Source of the DNA: Marsupella aquatica
Taxonomy: Eukaryota > Marchantiophyta
Reading direction: 5' to 3'
Length of the DNA: 64,000 bases
Assembly: GCA_973895155.1 (NCBI GenBank)
Contig: OZ316897.1
Span: 20,274,001 to 20,338,000 of the forward strand
Each line of letters starts with the position of its first letter. The first letter of the stretch is position 1. The notes under the pieces were generated by a model. It was not told where the DNA came from. It made no database searches and saw nothing but the letters and a program-made list of their open reading frames with translations. A program made the position numbers and the translations under genes. Shown piece by piece: positions 12,533 through 23,562 of this stretch.

Positions 12533-14045
12533 AAAGCTCAGACTAAAACCCTGCCGCAACCTCGAAAACTAATTGACTAAAGTGTTCGTTCGGAATCACT
12601 ACAGAGATTCGGGACATGTTATTGTTGAGTGCCTGCAGCTGGACGAAAACAGAATGGTCCGGGGGTGCAGCACGGTCACTTTAGCTGTTTCTGATGCATC
12701 GACGTCGTTGCCCTCATCTGCTTAGAAGTAGTACAACATGGCAGAAACCCCGCAGTTTGCACTCACGCACATCGACGTTTCTTCGGGAAGCAGTGCTTCG
12801 TCAAGGCTCTCAAGCTCTCCATTGGGGTTCCGAAAGTTGGCATCATGATCTTCCTTTTCGCCACGACTAAAATGTCGTCCTCGTTTTTGCTCTCTGTCGG
12901 TGCTGCTAGATTCTCGATCGATGTTCTGCCGAGTTTGTGTGCACTGGACAGTACTCGACAGTTCCTCGATGTTAGTTCACTCCAATCATACACTGTGTAG
13001 TCTTTACAGTGTTTTGACTTTAGTCTCACAGCATCTATTTGAGTCGACCGAAAATATTTTAAGTTGACAAATTTATGGGGCCTCTTTACGTCACTCAGGC
13101 CTATGTCTTAGCCCCACATTTTTCAATCCTTCAATCTCAGCCATACAATCAGAGAAAGTGGGTCAGGAACCAGCTCGGGAGGATTATTGGTGTAGCCCTA
13201 CAGTAGTTACCAGAGGATTGGGACCTGTGACCAAAAGAACTATTGTTCAATTCGAGATGATGTGTATGCCTTTCACTCCCACTATAGATAAGCATTGTTA
13301 GTGGTTGAGTGGATTGACCTACCCTTGTCATTGCCATGATTCTCAGGCGAGCATGGCAATGTTGCCCCGGGCCATCTTGGCTCTAATCTTTGATCTTGCT
13401 CTTTGCATCTACATAGCCTGCGGCCAGATCTTCCATGTGTGGGTGGCTTGCTTTCTAGTCCTCATCAAGACCCCATGTTTGACACTTCATTGTTAGGTGA
13501 AGTGCTCATTTGGAGGCCAAAAAGAAAAGAAAATACACAAGTTCACTTTGAAAAACTTCTGTCCCGTTAAATAGATTTGTGTTTTCTCAGGAGAATTTCA
13601 CTTTTAAAAAACATCTGTCCCATTTAGAATTGTGTTCTCTCAGGACAATTTCACTAAACTTCTGTTGCATTTAGAATTGTGTTTTCTCAGGACAATTTCA
13701 CATTAGAAAACATCTTGTCCCATTTAGAAATGTGTTTTCTCAGGACAATTTCACTAAATCTCTGTTCCATTTAGATTTCTGTTTTCTCAGGGCAATTTCA
13801 CTTTAGAAAACCTCTGTCGCATTTTGGTTCTTGTTTTCTGCACCCTGTCCATTGGAAGAAGTCTGTCTCACATCTTTTCGTTTGAGTCAAAAAGGTTGGA
13901 CGGGCCTACAGCCCAAAACAAATACCACCTGGTGCGGCGGTAAAGGCCTCGGTACATAATTTCAGGTATATTTCATGGCCTCATATTTTTCTATCAGATT
14001 CAATCTTGGACACACAATCAGAGAAAGTTGGTCAAGTTCACTTTA
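12533..14045. repeat. Duplicated 5' flank of HNL-2 (copy of 2030-3480)
   Basis: Matches the HNL-1 flank over about 1.4 kb with scattered substitutions and small indels. The match ends near 14045, where a different repeat (see 14060-14700) begins. No conserved open frame is present. Confidence 0.85.
13530..13825. repeat. Minisatellite in HNL-2 5' flank
   Basis: About five imperfect copies of the unit also seen at 3060-3245, with the landmarks CTGTCCCATTTAGAATTGTG and TTTCTCAGGACAATTTCAC. This is at least one unit more than in the HNL-1 flank. Confidence 0.75.
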
Positions 14046-14059
14046 AAAAGCAAAAGTGC

Positions 14060-14700
14060 ACATCCACCCCCACTATCATACAAATAGGCATTTCCAGGGC
14101 ATTTTCATCCTAGATGCTTTTGTGATTATTTGAGTGAAGCTTATTAATGATTCATCCATGCAAAACTTACCACCTAAATATTTACTATAATGTTCATTAA
14201 TCCAAAAGTGCCCAAAAGTTTGAGGAAATTAAAGCTTACTAAGCTCCCACCACCAGTTGGCCCAAGTCAAATTTGCAACCATCTTAATGGAGGACTTTAC
14301 TAATAAAATGGGGTGAAGACCTCCTGCAAATATGAGACTGTTTGAGTCATTGCCCATCAGCCTTCTAGTACATAATGGCATTCAGATTCAGAATCATGTA
14401 CCAATTCTCAACAATAGATTTAACTCTCTCCAAGTGCACACTCCCAGGAAGAAGCATCCGTTGTGTACTAAATGGGGGTTTGCACTACTTGATAAGTGCA
14501 AACCTGAAGGATTATGCACTTATTCATAAAAGAACATTCTTTGTCAGTGATTAGTCTTGCGACTCACAACCCAAATTGTACATCCCTCCCCTAAATTTGG
14601 TGCCCACCCCATAAGTGCAATTTTTAAGTCTACTAAAAGCAGGCATGCACATATCAGTTAAATGCAATTTATTGGGATTGGGCACTTCCCGATAAGAGTA
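14060..14700. repeat. Left half of an older repeat, interrupted by copia-1
   Basis: Shares segments such as CATACAAATAGGC, ACCACCTAAAT and GAGGACTTTACTAA, in the same order, with 58225-58560. The right half continues at 22067-22750. The copia element and the solo LTR inserted into this repeat. It shows no coding potential that I recognise. Confidence 0.65.
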
Positions 14701-15044
14701 TGTTACATATTGCTCTAGTCTTGTGACTCATGAGCTAACCACAGTTAGGCTAACTCGGGTTAGGACTTAGCTAATGTTAGCGCTAGTGCTGTTGTGTATT
14801 AAGCCAGGGCTGATGCCAGACCCTGATGGAACTTAGGCTCATTGTTACGGAGCTAGTTGAGAGATTGAGAGAGCTTGTGCTGTGGATGCTTGGTATGGCC
14901 GTTCGGCCTAGAGTGCAGTAAAGCTCTTGTGTGTTCCCGTGGACGTAGCCTCATGTGGAGGTGAACCACGTATCTCTCTGTGTCGACTCTTGTGTGTTGG
15001 ATGGTTCATGGGCTTGCCGTTGTGAATGTCGTCAGTGCTCAACA
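14701..15044 (+). repeat. copia-1 5' LTR
   Basis: 344 bp, bounded by TGTTAC and CTCAACA. The pair to 21225-21568 at equal length. Confidence 0.95.
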
Positions 15045-15062
15045 AGTGGTATATATCAGAGC

Positions 15063-16950
15063 ATGCCTGGAAGGTGACGAGGATTTTTCGTGACGGTTTT
15101 TCAGCGTTCATTGTCGGTGGCACATTCAGAGTTTCGTTGCATGAAACTTGAATGTGTGTGGTTGTGCGGATAGGTTAGTGAGAGGGCGTTCTAACGGTGG
15201 TTAGAACTCGCTGATCGATATCTGTGGTGCGGAGGAATTGAAAATTTGCGTCATTCAGATTTTATTCGTGTTCGACGGATTTTTGGGGGAGAGACCAGAG
15301 ATCGCTTTTTTCAACGGTGTGAGCCGTGCGGTGCGGGAGGGATCGCACATTCTAGCTCAACTTGAAGGTTAAAGCGAGCTGGTCATTTCGGTAGCTGGAT
15401 TGCTGCCGAGTTGTTATCGAGTGCGACGTGACGAGTGAAGGAGGCGTTCAGGTTTTTTCACAAGCTATGGAGCTTGTTCTCATCTGAACCAGGTTTCTCA
15501 TCATGACGTCCGACTCGGTGGAAGAAACGTGAAGTGCTACGGCTCAACGGTTTGATCGCGACGAGGTGGTCGTTTTGAGCCCGGGATTGGCACTTGACGT
15601 GGAGTGAAGGTGACGCGATGGAAAGTTTAGTCTTTGCTGAGCTTGTAGATGGCGCCGACTCAATTCGGCAACTTTTCATGTCGGTGCACTTCACTTTCTC
15701 AAGCTAAACGGCATTTAGGTTTGTTAAAAGGCCTTATTTGTGGTTAAATCAGCTTTGTTTTTAAAGGTTACTTTAGACTGATTTTTTCGTGTGTATACAC
15801 ACGGCCCGAGGACCTCCCGTCAAACATCAATTCTCCCTGGTCGCGGCTGTTTTTGGAGCGCCGGCCGGCGCAAAAACAGCCGCCCTGCCCTTTTGCCGCC
15901 GCCCCATTTTTTCTTCCCCTTGTGCCCCTTTTACTGCCTTGCCCACACCCCCGCAACCCTATCCATTCGAGTTGTCGGCGACTTGCGCCCCGGCCCCCCC
16001 CCACGACCCCCGCAGAGTATACGGGGGCTCCCTCCGCCCGGCCCTCCTTATTAACCACCGCGCCCCGCCCCTCTGTACTCCGGCTGAGCCCTGCCCTGCC
16101 TTAAGCTTGCAACCGGGACCTGCCGCCCGTCGCCCCTCCCTTGTCGCTTTTTCCCCGTACGCAGCTGCGTACGTAGCCGCCCGTATTCTCCCCGGTGTTC
16201 CGCCCTTCGTACCCCCGGCCCATACGGGGTATTTTTGGTAAATAAGGGGCTTTGCACCCCTTTAGGACCATTTTTTAACTTTTTCTTTCCTCTTTACTTC
16301 TCCATTTGTGCCGGGACCTGCCGCCCTCCGTTTTAACCGCTTCGACAGGGGGAACGACCCCCTGTGAGACCTGTCGGGCTGTGCGGGAATATTCCCAAAA
16401 AATAAAGAGCTGTTTTTTGGCCGTTCAACAAAGATTCCGTCCGCCAAACGGTAACTTTTTTGGTTCTTTTTCGGTGAGGTCGTCGCCACTAGAGTTAGCA
16501 ACGCGGTGCACCAATCACATTGCGATTCCGACGACGGGTTGTACTTGGTATTTTGGTTATTCCCTGAGGTGGTCAAAATAGGGGAGTTTCCCAAGGTTTT
16601 ATCCACCCCGATCAAAATTTGAATAACTTTTCCGTCAAATTTTAATTTTGATTTTGGCTTTTAGTATTGGACTCCTAGCTTTGTGGGCTACGCGGCAGTG
16701 TTGAGTTTTGAGTTTTATGAGAAGTGCCAAAAAAAGACGGTTTTTTGTGATTGTTTCATATGAGTGACTTGGAGAATACTGGAAGAATTGGCGTCGGTGG
16801 AGCTTCAGGATTACGATGATCAGACGGAGAGTCTGAGGAGGAGCTGCTACCGTTTGAGGAAGAACTAGTGTCACCGGTATGATCACCGGTGCGGCGTGCT
16901 ATGGAGGAAGTTGTTCTACTACCAGAGCTATCGGTAGTGGGGAAGAAGAG
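15063..16950 (+). other. copia-1 long GC-rich leader
   Basis: About 1.9 kb between the primer-binding site and gag. The portion at 15840-16260 is very C-rich and contains CGTACG-type words (for example near 16157-16175). Open frames there come from base composition (proline/alanine runs) and show no retroelement domain. Confidence 0.6.
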
Positions 16951-16953
16951 GGA

Positions 16954-17816
16954 GATGACTAGATTTGGAGGAGTGAAGTTTGAGGTGGAGAAGTACGATG
17001 GTCGTACTGATTACTTGTTGTGGGAGAAGCAAGTGAAGGGTGTTCTTAGGGCCATGGGCTTAGCTCATCTGCTCTCTTCACGAGAGTAGTATGATGGAGA
17101 AGAGGAGATCTCAGAGAAGCAATGGAGACAGGAGCAGGTGATTGCAGTCAATGCACAGTGATGCTTTATTTGAAGCCGCACATCATCAAGCAGTTGGATG
17201 ATTATGCGGATTGTGCGTCACTATTCAAGGCTCTAAGAGAGAAGTACGATCAGGAAGATGCATCAAATTGGCTGTATAAAAAGTCTCTCTTGATGAGCCT
17301 CGGGCTCAAGGAAGGGAGCAAGATGCAGGATCATCTGGATAAATTTGATAGTCTAGCGATGGATCCGTCAAACCTGGGAAAAGGAATTGAAGATGAGGAT
17401 AAGGCCTTGCTTCTGCTAAGCTCCTTACCGCCGTCTTATCAGGGCTTGAAATAGGTGCTCTTGTATAGAGATCTGAAGTCCATTTTGTATAATGAGGTGG
17501 TGAGCTCTTTACTGTCTGATGATGCTCAGAAGAAGCTGGGTCAATCACAAACAACATTTTCTTCTGACACTTCGCTGAACGTGAACCGTGGGAGAGCAGC
17601 GCAGCGCTTAAATGGGCAGAACAGGTTTAGATTTACATCACGGGGGAGATCTAAATCCAAAGGGAAATTGCAAGAGAGGAAGTCTCTTGCATGTTGGAAT
17701 TGTGGCAAGCCTAGCCACATGAAATGGGATTGTCGAGTAAAGAACCCTACTGCATCAGCAAACGCGGCATCGAGCTCGCATGAGGTAGATTTACTCGATG
17801 ATGATGACATATTGTG
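16954..17816 (+). pseudogene. copia-1 gag remnant
   Basis: Degenerate gag polyprotein. The start region reads like copia gag (KFEVEKYDGRTDYLLWEKQV), followed by the usual segment of the UBN2/gag family (residues similar to LYKKSLLMSLGLKEG), and near 17692-17735 a CCHC zinc knuckle CWNCGKPSHMKWDC that binds RNA in such elements. In-frame stops interrupt it at about 17087 and 17452, so no intact Gag can be made. Confidence 0.88.
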
Positions 17817-17841
17817 ATGCCAAGGTTATGTTGTCAACGTA

Positions 17842-20800
17842 GTGTCAAATCCAGGTAGTGATGACTGGATTCTAGATAGTGCATGTACTTTTCACATTTG
17901 CTCTATGAGAGATTTTTTTAGTTCTTACACAGTTTCCAACGGGTCAATGTTGATGGGAAATGGAATCCCATGTCAAGTTGTTGAACTTGGATTTGTAAGA
18001 TTTCAGATGTTTGATGGTGCTATGAGAACGTTGAGGAATCTGAGATATATTCCCAACATGATGAAAAATTTCATTTCACTTGGAGTTTTAGAAACAAATG
18101 GCCATCAGTGGAGTTTTGCTAATGGTGTCCTTCAGGTTTCAACTGGTACTAAAGTTGTATTGAAGGGAAAGAGACATAACAATCTATACGTTTTGGAGGG
18201 CACTGTAGTCTGTGATGAAGCCAATGTAACCTGATCTCATGAGGAGACGGCCCGGCTATGGCACTTCTGTTTGGGCCACATGAGTGAAAAAGGTTTGGTT
18301 ATTCTTTAGAAGAAAGGATTACTTTCTAATTTGCAATCTTGTAAGTTGGAATTTTGTGAGCACTGTGTGCTTGGGAAGCAGCACAAAAAGCCCTTTGGAG
18401 TTGGAACTCACACCAGCAAGAAGGTACTTGAGTATGTACATAGTGATGTGTGAGGTCCAGCCCCTACTCCCTCACATTTTGGACGGTTATACTATGTCAC
18501 GTTCATAGATGATTACTCAAGGTAAGTGTGGATATACTTTCTACATGGTAAGTCTGATGTTTTTGCCACTTTTAAGGAGTGGAAAGCCCAAGTTGAGAAT
18601 GAGAGTGGTAATAAGGTGAGATATCTTTGATCGGATAATGGCGGTGAATACAGTTCCGAGGAATTTAGAACGTATTGTAAGGACTAGGGGACTACCCGCC
18701 ATCTCACAACAAGTTATACTCCTCAGCAGAATGGTGTTTCTGAGAGACTCAACCGAACACTATTGGACTGCTTGAGGAGTATGTTGAGTCAATCATGCTT
18801 ACCACATGAGTTTTGGGCTGAAGCTGTCAATATTGCAGCTTATTTGGTAAATTTTTCTCCATCCACTTCTATTGGATTCAAGACGCCATTTGAAATGAGG
18901 TACGGGCATCCAACAGATTACTCACATCTAAGGATTTTTGGATGTGATACTTATGTACTTACACCTTCCCAGCTTTGATCCAAGCTGGAGTCCAAGTCAA
19001 AGAAGTGCATTTTCCTTGGCTATCAGAAAGGTGTGAAGGGTTATAGGTTATGGGATCCAGTAACCTGTAAGCTAATTGTCAGTAGAGATATGTCTTTTAA
19101 TGAGTCCAGATCATCAAAGGAGGGGGAGAGTTCTCAGGACTCCCATACTGACAAGGGAAATCTCCCATCCTGGACTGGGTTGAGGGGGAGATTAGTCATG
19201 ATGTTGTTCATGATAGGAGAGATGGAGAAGCTCCAGACTTGGAGCTGGTTCATGTGATGGAACAAGAGGAGAAGATTATTGCTGGGGTACCTCAAATTCA
19301 GCCAGCAACAGCAACAGATCAGCCTGGGTCATCTACTAGAAGAACTTCCAGTCGTTCTACTACAGCTCCTACCAGGTATGGTCAATGGGCAGACTCATCT
19401 AAGCTAGATGATATTGATATTGCACCTGATGAAGATGATATGGCTTTGATCTTGGAAGAATGAGAGCTTTCTTCGTACAATGAGGTTTGTGCTTCAGAGC
19501 AAAAGCATGAGTGGAATGCAGCAATGCAGAGGGAGTTGTAATCTTTGAGTGACAACAAGACATGAGAGCTGGTGGAGCTTCCAAGAGGTTAGCAAGTGGA
19601 TTTACAAGTTGAAGGATAGTCCTTCAGAGGGTGGAGACAAGATCTACAAGGCAAGGCTTGTTGCCAAGGGATTCACTCAGGAGAAAGGAATGGATTACAA
19701 TGAGGTCTTTTCACCGGTGGCTAAGTATTCCACAATTCGGATCTTGTGTTAGCTTGTTATGTTTTTTGGTTTGGTGATGGATCAAATGGATGTTGTTACT
19801 ACTTTTCTTTATGGCAACTTAGAAGGGATCTTCATGAGACAGCCACTAGGCTTTATGAAGAAGGGCCAAAAGAATTTAGTTTGCAGATTGCTCAAGTCCT
19901 TGTATGGATTGAAGCAGTCTCCCAAACAGTGGAACAAGCAGTTTGATGATTTTATGCTTGCTCAAGGTTTTACAATGATGGTGTATGATCTTTGTGTGTA
20001 TACAAAATCAGTCAAGAATGATGTATTTGGTTTCATCATTCTGGTGATCTATGTGGATAACATGCTGATTGTGGCTAAAGATCAATCTGAGGTTGACAGT
20101 CTCAAGGCGAAATTGAGTGCTAAATTTAGGATGAAGGATCTTGGTAAGGCCAAGAGGATCTTAGGGATGGAGATTTTTAGGAACTCTGATACTGGACAGT
20201 TATGCTTGAGTCAAGGCCAGTATGCGAGGAAAGTACTTGCACAATTCAACATGGAAAACTATAAGCCAGTGAGTTTTCCTTTAGCTTTACATTTCAAGTT
20301 ATCATCAGCTTTCTCTCCTATGGATGCTATGGAAAAAGGTCTGATGGCTAAGATTCCTTATGAGAAGGCAGTAGGTAGTCTGATATATTTGATGACTTAT
20401 ACTAGGCCTGACTTGGCTCTAGCAATGGGCAAGGTTAGCAGATTCATGTCAAATCCAGGGAAGATACATTGGGAAGCTGTGAAATGGATTCTCAGGTATC
20501 TGAAGGGAACACAGGACTATGGGTTACTATTTGATGCTAGATCAGATAAAACGTTAGTTGGCTATATAGATTCTGACTATGGAGGCTGTCTGGATACAAG
20601 GAGGTCTACAACTGAGTTTTATTTACTCTTAGAGGAGGATGTATCAGTTGGAAATCTACCTTGCAGAAGTGTATATCTCAGTCTACTATAGAAGCAGAGT
20701 ATGTTGCAGCAGCAAAAGCAGCAAAGGAAGCAATTTTGTTAGACAAGTTGATCGCGGAGATGGGTTTAGAGCATGGCAAAATGACTCTAAACTGTGATAG

Positions 20801-21011
20801 TCAGAGTGCTCTTCACTTGGTTGCTAACCAGGTGATGGATAGCAGGGTGAAGCATATTGATATCAGGTACCATTTTATCAGGCAAACAGTATTTGATAAA
20901 ACTTTTGAACTAGTCAAGATTGATAGAAAGCTCAATCCCGCTGATGCCTTTACCAAAGTGATTCCTTTGGAGAGTTTCTCAAGACACCGTGTTACTTTGC
21001 AGGTTTTGTAG
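17842..21011 (+). pseudogene. copia-1 pol remnant (PR-INT-RT-RH)
   Basis: Broken Pol. The protease motif is WILDSACTFHI (about 17870). A GAG-pre-integrase segment lies near 18255-18370 (LGHMSEKGL, HCVLGKQHKKPF) and the integrase core at 18430-18980, with stops. Reverse transcriptase runs from about 19600 to 20260 and includes ARLVAKGFTQEKGMDYNEVF and QMDVVTTFLYGNLEG. The catalytic motif reads YVDN (about 20050) where YVDD is expected, which removes one metal-binding aspartate. RNase H (about 20540-21005) includes DSDYGGCLDTRRSTT and the ending ADAFTKVIP. Several stops and frame changes show long inactivity. Confidence 0.92.
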
Positions 21012-21224
21012 TTGTAGTGCAAGTAGAGTTATCTAGCAATATGTGACTATTTGTATATGGATTACTCATTCCTGTTTGGCTACAGCTTAGTTCTAGTTAA
21101 CCCTTAGTTAACCCTTGTGGGTTTTTGGGGGAGACCTGGTTTGGTGATTGTCTAGAACTTCCCGCTGAGGATTCCATATGGTAACATTTAGTCCAGTCCC
21201 CAAGACAAGAGTCAAGGGGGAGTT

Positions 21225-21568
21225 TGTTAGATATTGCTCTAGTCTTGTGACTCATGAGCTAACCACAGTTAGTATAACTCGGGTTAGGACTTAGCTAATG
21301 TTAGCGCTAGTGCTGTTGTGTATTAAGCCAGGGCTGATGCCAGACCCTGATGGAACTTAGGCTCATTGTTACGGAGCTAGTTGAGAGATAGGGAGAGCTT
21401 GTGTTGTGGATGCTTGGTATGGCCATTCGGCCTAGAGTGCAGTAAAGCTCTTGTGTGTTCCCGTGGACGTAGCCTCATGTGGAGGTGAACCACGTTTCTC
21501 TCTGTGTCGACTCTTGTGTGTTGGATGGTTCATGAGCTTGCCGTTGCAAATGTCGTTAGTGCTCAACA
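21225..21568 (+). repeat. copia-1 3' LTR
   Basis: 344 bp, bounded by TGTTAG and CTCAACA. Followed directly by the target duplication GAGTA. Confidence 0.95.
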
Positions 21569-21721
21569 GAGTATATGTGCACTTATCAATTCTTTGCACT
21601 TAGAAAGTTGTTGTCACCAAAAACACATCTGGGGCGTGTTTGAACTTAAAAAATGTGCAAAGAGTGCAAACTGTGTGTTACAAAATGGATAGAAGTGGAG
21701 GCCTTGCATTTAGCTAGGTTT

Positions 21722-22066
21722 TGTTGAACATAGACGACAATTGAAACGACAAGCCCATGAACCATCCAATGCACAAGAGTCGACACAGAGAGATACGTGG
21801 TTCACCTCCACATGAGGCTACATCCACGGGAACACACATGAGCTTTACTGCACTCTAGGCCGACCGGCCATACCAAGCATCTACAATGCAAGCTCTCTCT
21901 ATCTCTCAACTAGCTCCGTAACAATGAGCCTAAGTTCCCTCTCTCCAAGCAAACACTGCTTGGTTATAGAGTGTGCACAGTATGATTAACCTAACCAAGT
22001 CTGTGACTAAGGTTAGCATTAACTACGGTACAGTCGTAACTCTAGACTTAAGAGTAAATCCTAACA
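21722..22066 (-). mobile_element. Solo LTR related to copia-1
   Basis: A 345-bp sequence that on the minus strand starts TGTTAGGATTTACTC and ends GTTCAACA. Its 3' two thirds match the copia-1 LTR (for example GTGCAGTAAAGCTC and GGTGAACCACGTATCTC), while the 5' third is different. It is flanked by a perfect GGTTT duplication (21717-21721 and 22067-22071). It is therefore a solo LTR left by recombination of a sister copia family, lying only about 150 bp from copia-1. Confidence 0.93.
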
Positions 22067-22750
22067 GGTTTGCATGCATGGAATTTGCACTTGAAGAGAA
22101 CCTACTGTAAGAATGTGCTCCAATAATCAATAAGTTTCAAATGGATTGCATGACCCTAAGTTTTGAGAACTATTCCTCCTCATTATTTCTTTCAGATCAG
22201 GTTGAGATTCAATTTAATCTTTACCCTCCATGGAATTGGATGTATGGGAGATTGGGAGCTCACAAGTTGAACAACATTTTGTCCAATTGAATTGATTTGG
22301 ATGGATGTAGACAAGGGTGAAGGCAGGGCAAACACACTGCTGAGTTAATGTGAACAGTTCAAACAGCAGTGTCAATATATTTGTTTCCATTGTCCAATGC
22401 TGATTGCATCAAGCAGTAGCTCTCCAGTTTATGACCCAGCTACGAGATCTATTCAATTTTCATGATTTACAAAACATTGAGCAACAGGGCCAATGACTCT
22501 CTCACCTTACAGGGTGGTGTCCAATTCAAGTTGGATGGACATGAGATCCCAGCTTCCTGCACAAAAACAACCAGCCCGTCCATAACATGCAAATTATATT
22601 GATTGAATCATTCAGTTTCTTAAAAATTGCCTCATTGAGTGCTCCCAAGTGCAGGTAGAGTATTCAGTTCAATTGGGACTTAGAGTCTTCACACTCGAAT
22701 TGAAACATGTCTCGTAAATTGGACTGCCTCTATGTCGACATCTGTAAATT
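22067..22750. repeat. Right half of the older repeat split by copia-1
   Basis: Matches 58600-58930, including GTTGAGATTCAATTTAATCT versus the copy near 58680, and AGTTTCTTAAAA further on. Together with 14060-14700 it represents the pre-insertion repeat. No gene is recognised. Confidence 0.6.
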
Positions 22751-23180
22751 TTTCTTCCCTCCCTTTCCTATTTTCTTTCTTCAACCTTGATTAATTTGAA
22801 TTTCTTGAGTCCCTGCTTTTCTGTTTTTCCTCCTTGCCAACCCTGTGAGTGGGAGAGGGCCTGTGCGGTTGGCGAGGGATTGTGTAGGACTGGGGAGTTG
22901 GGTGCAAGGAGAATAGAAGGCGGGATAGAAGGGAGAAAGGTGTGTAGGGTGTCTGGGGTTGGCCAGGCACATGGTCACTCAAGGGCAGAGGTGTGGGCAG
23001 TCAAATGCTGGCATGGTCTGCACATTGTGGAGAAGCTGGGAGAGGAAGGAGCAGGGACTAAGGGCAGGCAGGGAATTCAAGAGGGAAAACTGTGGTAGTA
23101 AAAAATAATTGAGAGGCAGATTCAATGGTAATGACAGGCTGGAGAGAGAGTCACAAGGGGTCCAAGATAAATAACCACCC
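22751..23180. other. Intergenic, no gene recognised
   Basis: A G-rich stretch (22850-23090) with short open frames on both strands, none resembling a known protein. It ends at the left end of the large DNA transposon. Confidence 0.5.
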
Positions 23181-23185
23181 ATCAA

Positions 23186-23206
23186 CCTATTCATTAAAAG
23201 TGTATT
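23186..23206. repeat. Left terminal inverted repeat
   Basis: 21 bp, exactly the reverse complement of 38456-38476. Adjacent ATCAA on the left pairs with TTGAT/CTGAT on the right with one mismatch, so the true TIR may be 26 bp. Confidence 0.9.
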
Positions 23207-23223
23207 TTCTTTTGTTCACAAAT

Positions 23224-23330
23224 GAGTCTTGAAATGTACACTTTCATGGCCCCAAATGTACACTTCAAGACACCCAAATGTACACTTTTGTGTCTCTAAA
23301 TGTACACTTTATAGGCCAAATCACATTAAT
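23224..23330. repeat. Left subterminal array of AAATGTACACTT words
   Basis: Four copies of AAATGTACACTT at spacings of about 25-27 bp, each around a TGTACA palindrome. The same words are abundant at the other end of the transposon (38080-38450). Subterminal repeats of this kind are usual binding sites for DNA-transposon transposases. Confidence 0.85.
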
Positions 23331-23562
23331 ATTATATTAATAAATAATACATATTATATTATTTAATAACTCACATAGAAATGGAGGATAAAAACTTATA
23401 AAGTTATTTCATCCCCATTTAAGGACCAGATATTCTGTGAACAAAATAACATCATTCCAAATAGATTATAAAATATCTTTATACAATTATCTGCAAATTT
23501 ACATTGAATACGAACATATTTCTAGTACTATCCAAGGGGCTTAACACAAGTCAATTAAATAT

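Larger units (their letters stand above)
14701..21568 (+). mobile_element. copia-1: decayed Ty1/copia LTR retrotransposon
   Basis: A full-length element of 6,868 bp. Both LTRs are 344 bp (14701-15044 and 21225-21568), start TGTTA and end CAACA, and are flanked by the target duplication GAGTA (14696-14700 and 21569-21573). The primer-binding site TGGTATATATCAGAGC (15047-15062) resembles the initiator tRNA-Met site TGGTATCAGAGC with a small insertion. A purine tract (21214-21224) precedes the 3' LTR. The domain order is gag, protease, integrase, reverse transcriptase, RNase H, which is typical of copia. The LTRs differ at about a dozen positions by eye, and the coding region has many stops, so it is not autonomous. 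A leader of about 1.9 kb separates the 5' LTR from gag. Confidence 0.96.

Noticed and set aside
15789-16241. 150-codon proline/alanine-rich frame in the copia-1 leader
   Set aside because: Explained by C-rich composition. No retroelement or cellular domain, and other frames there are open as well.
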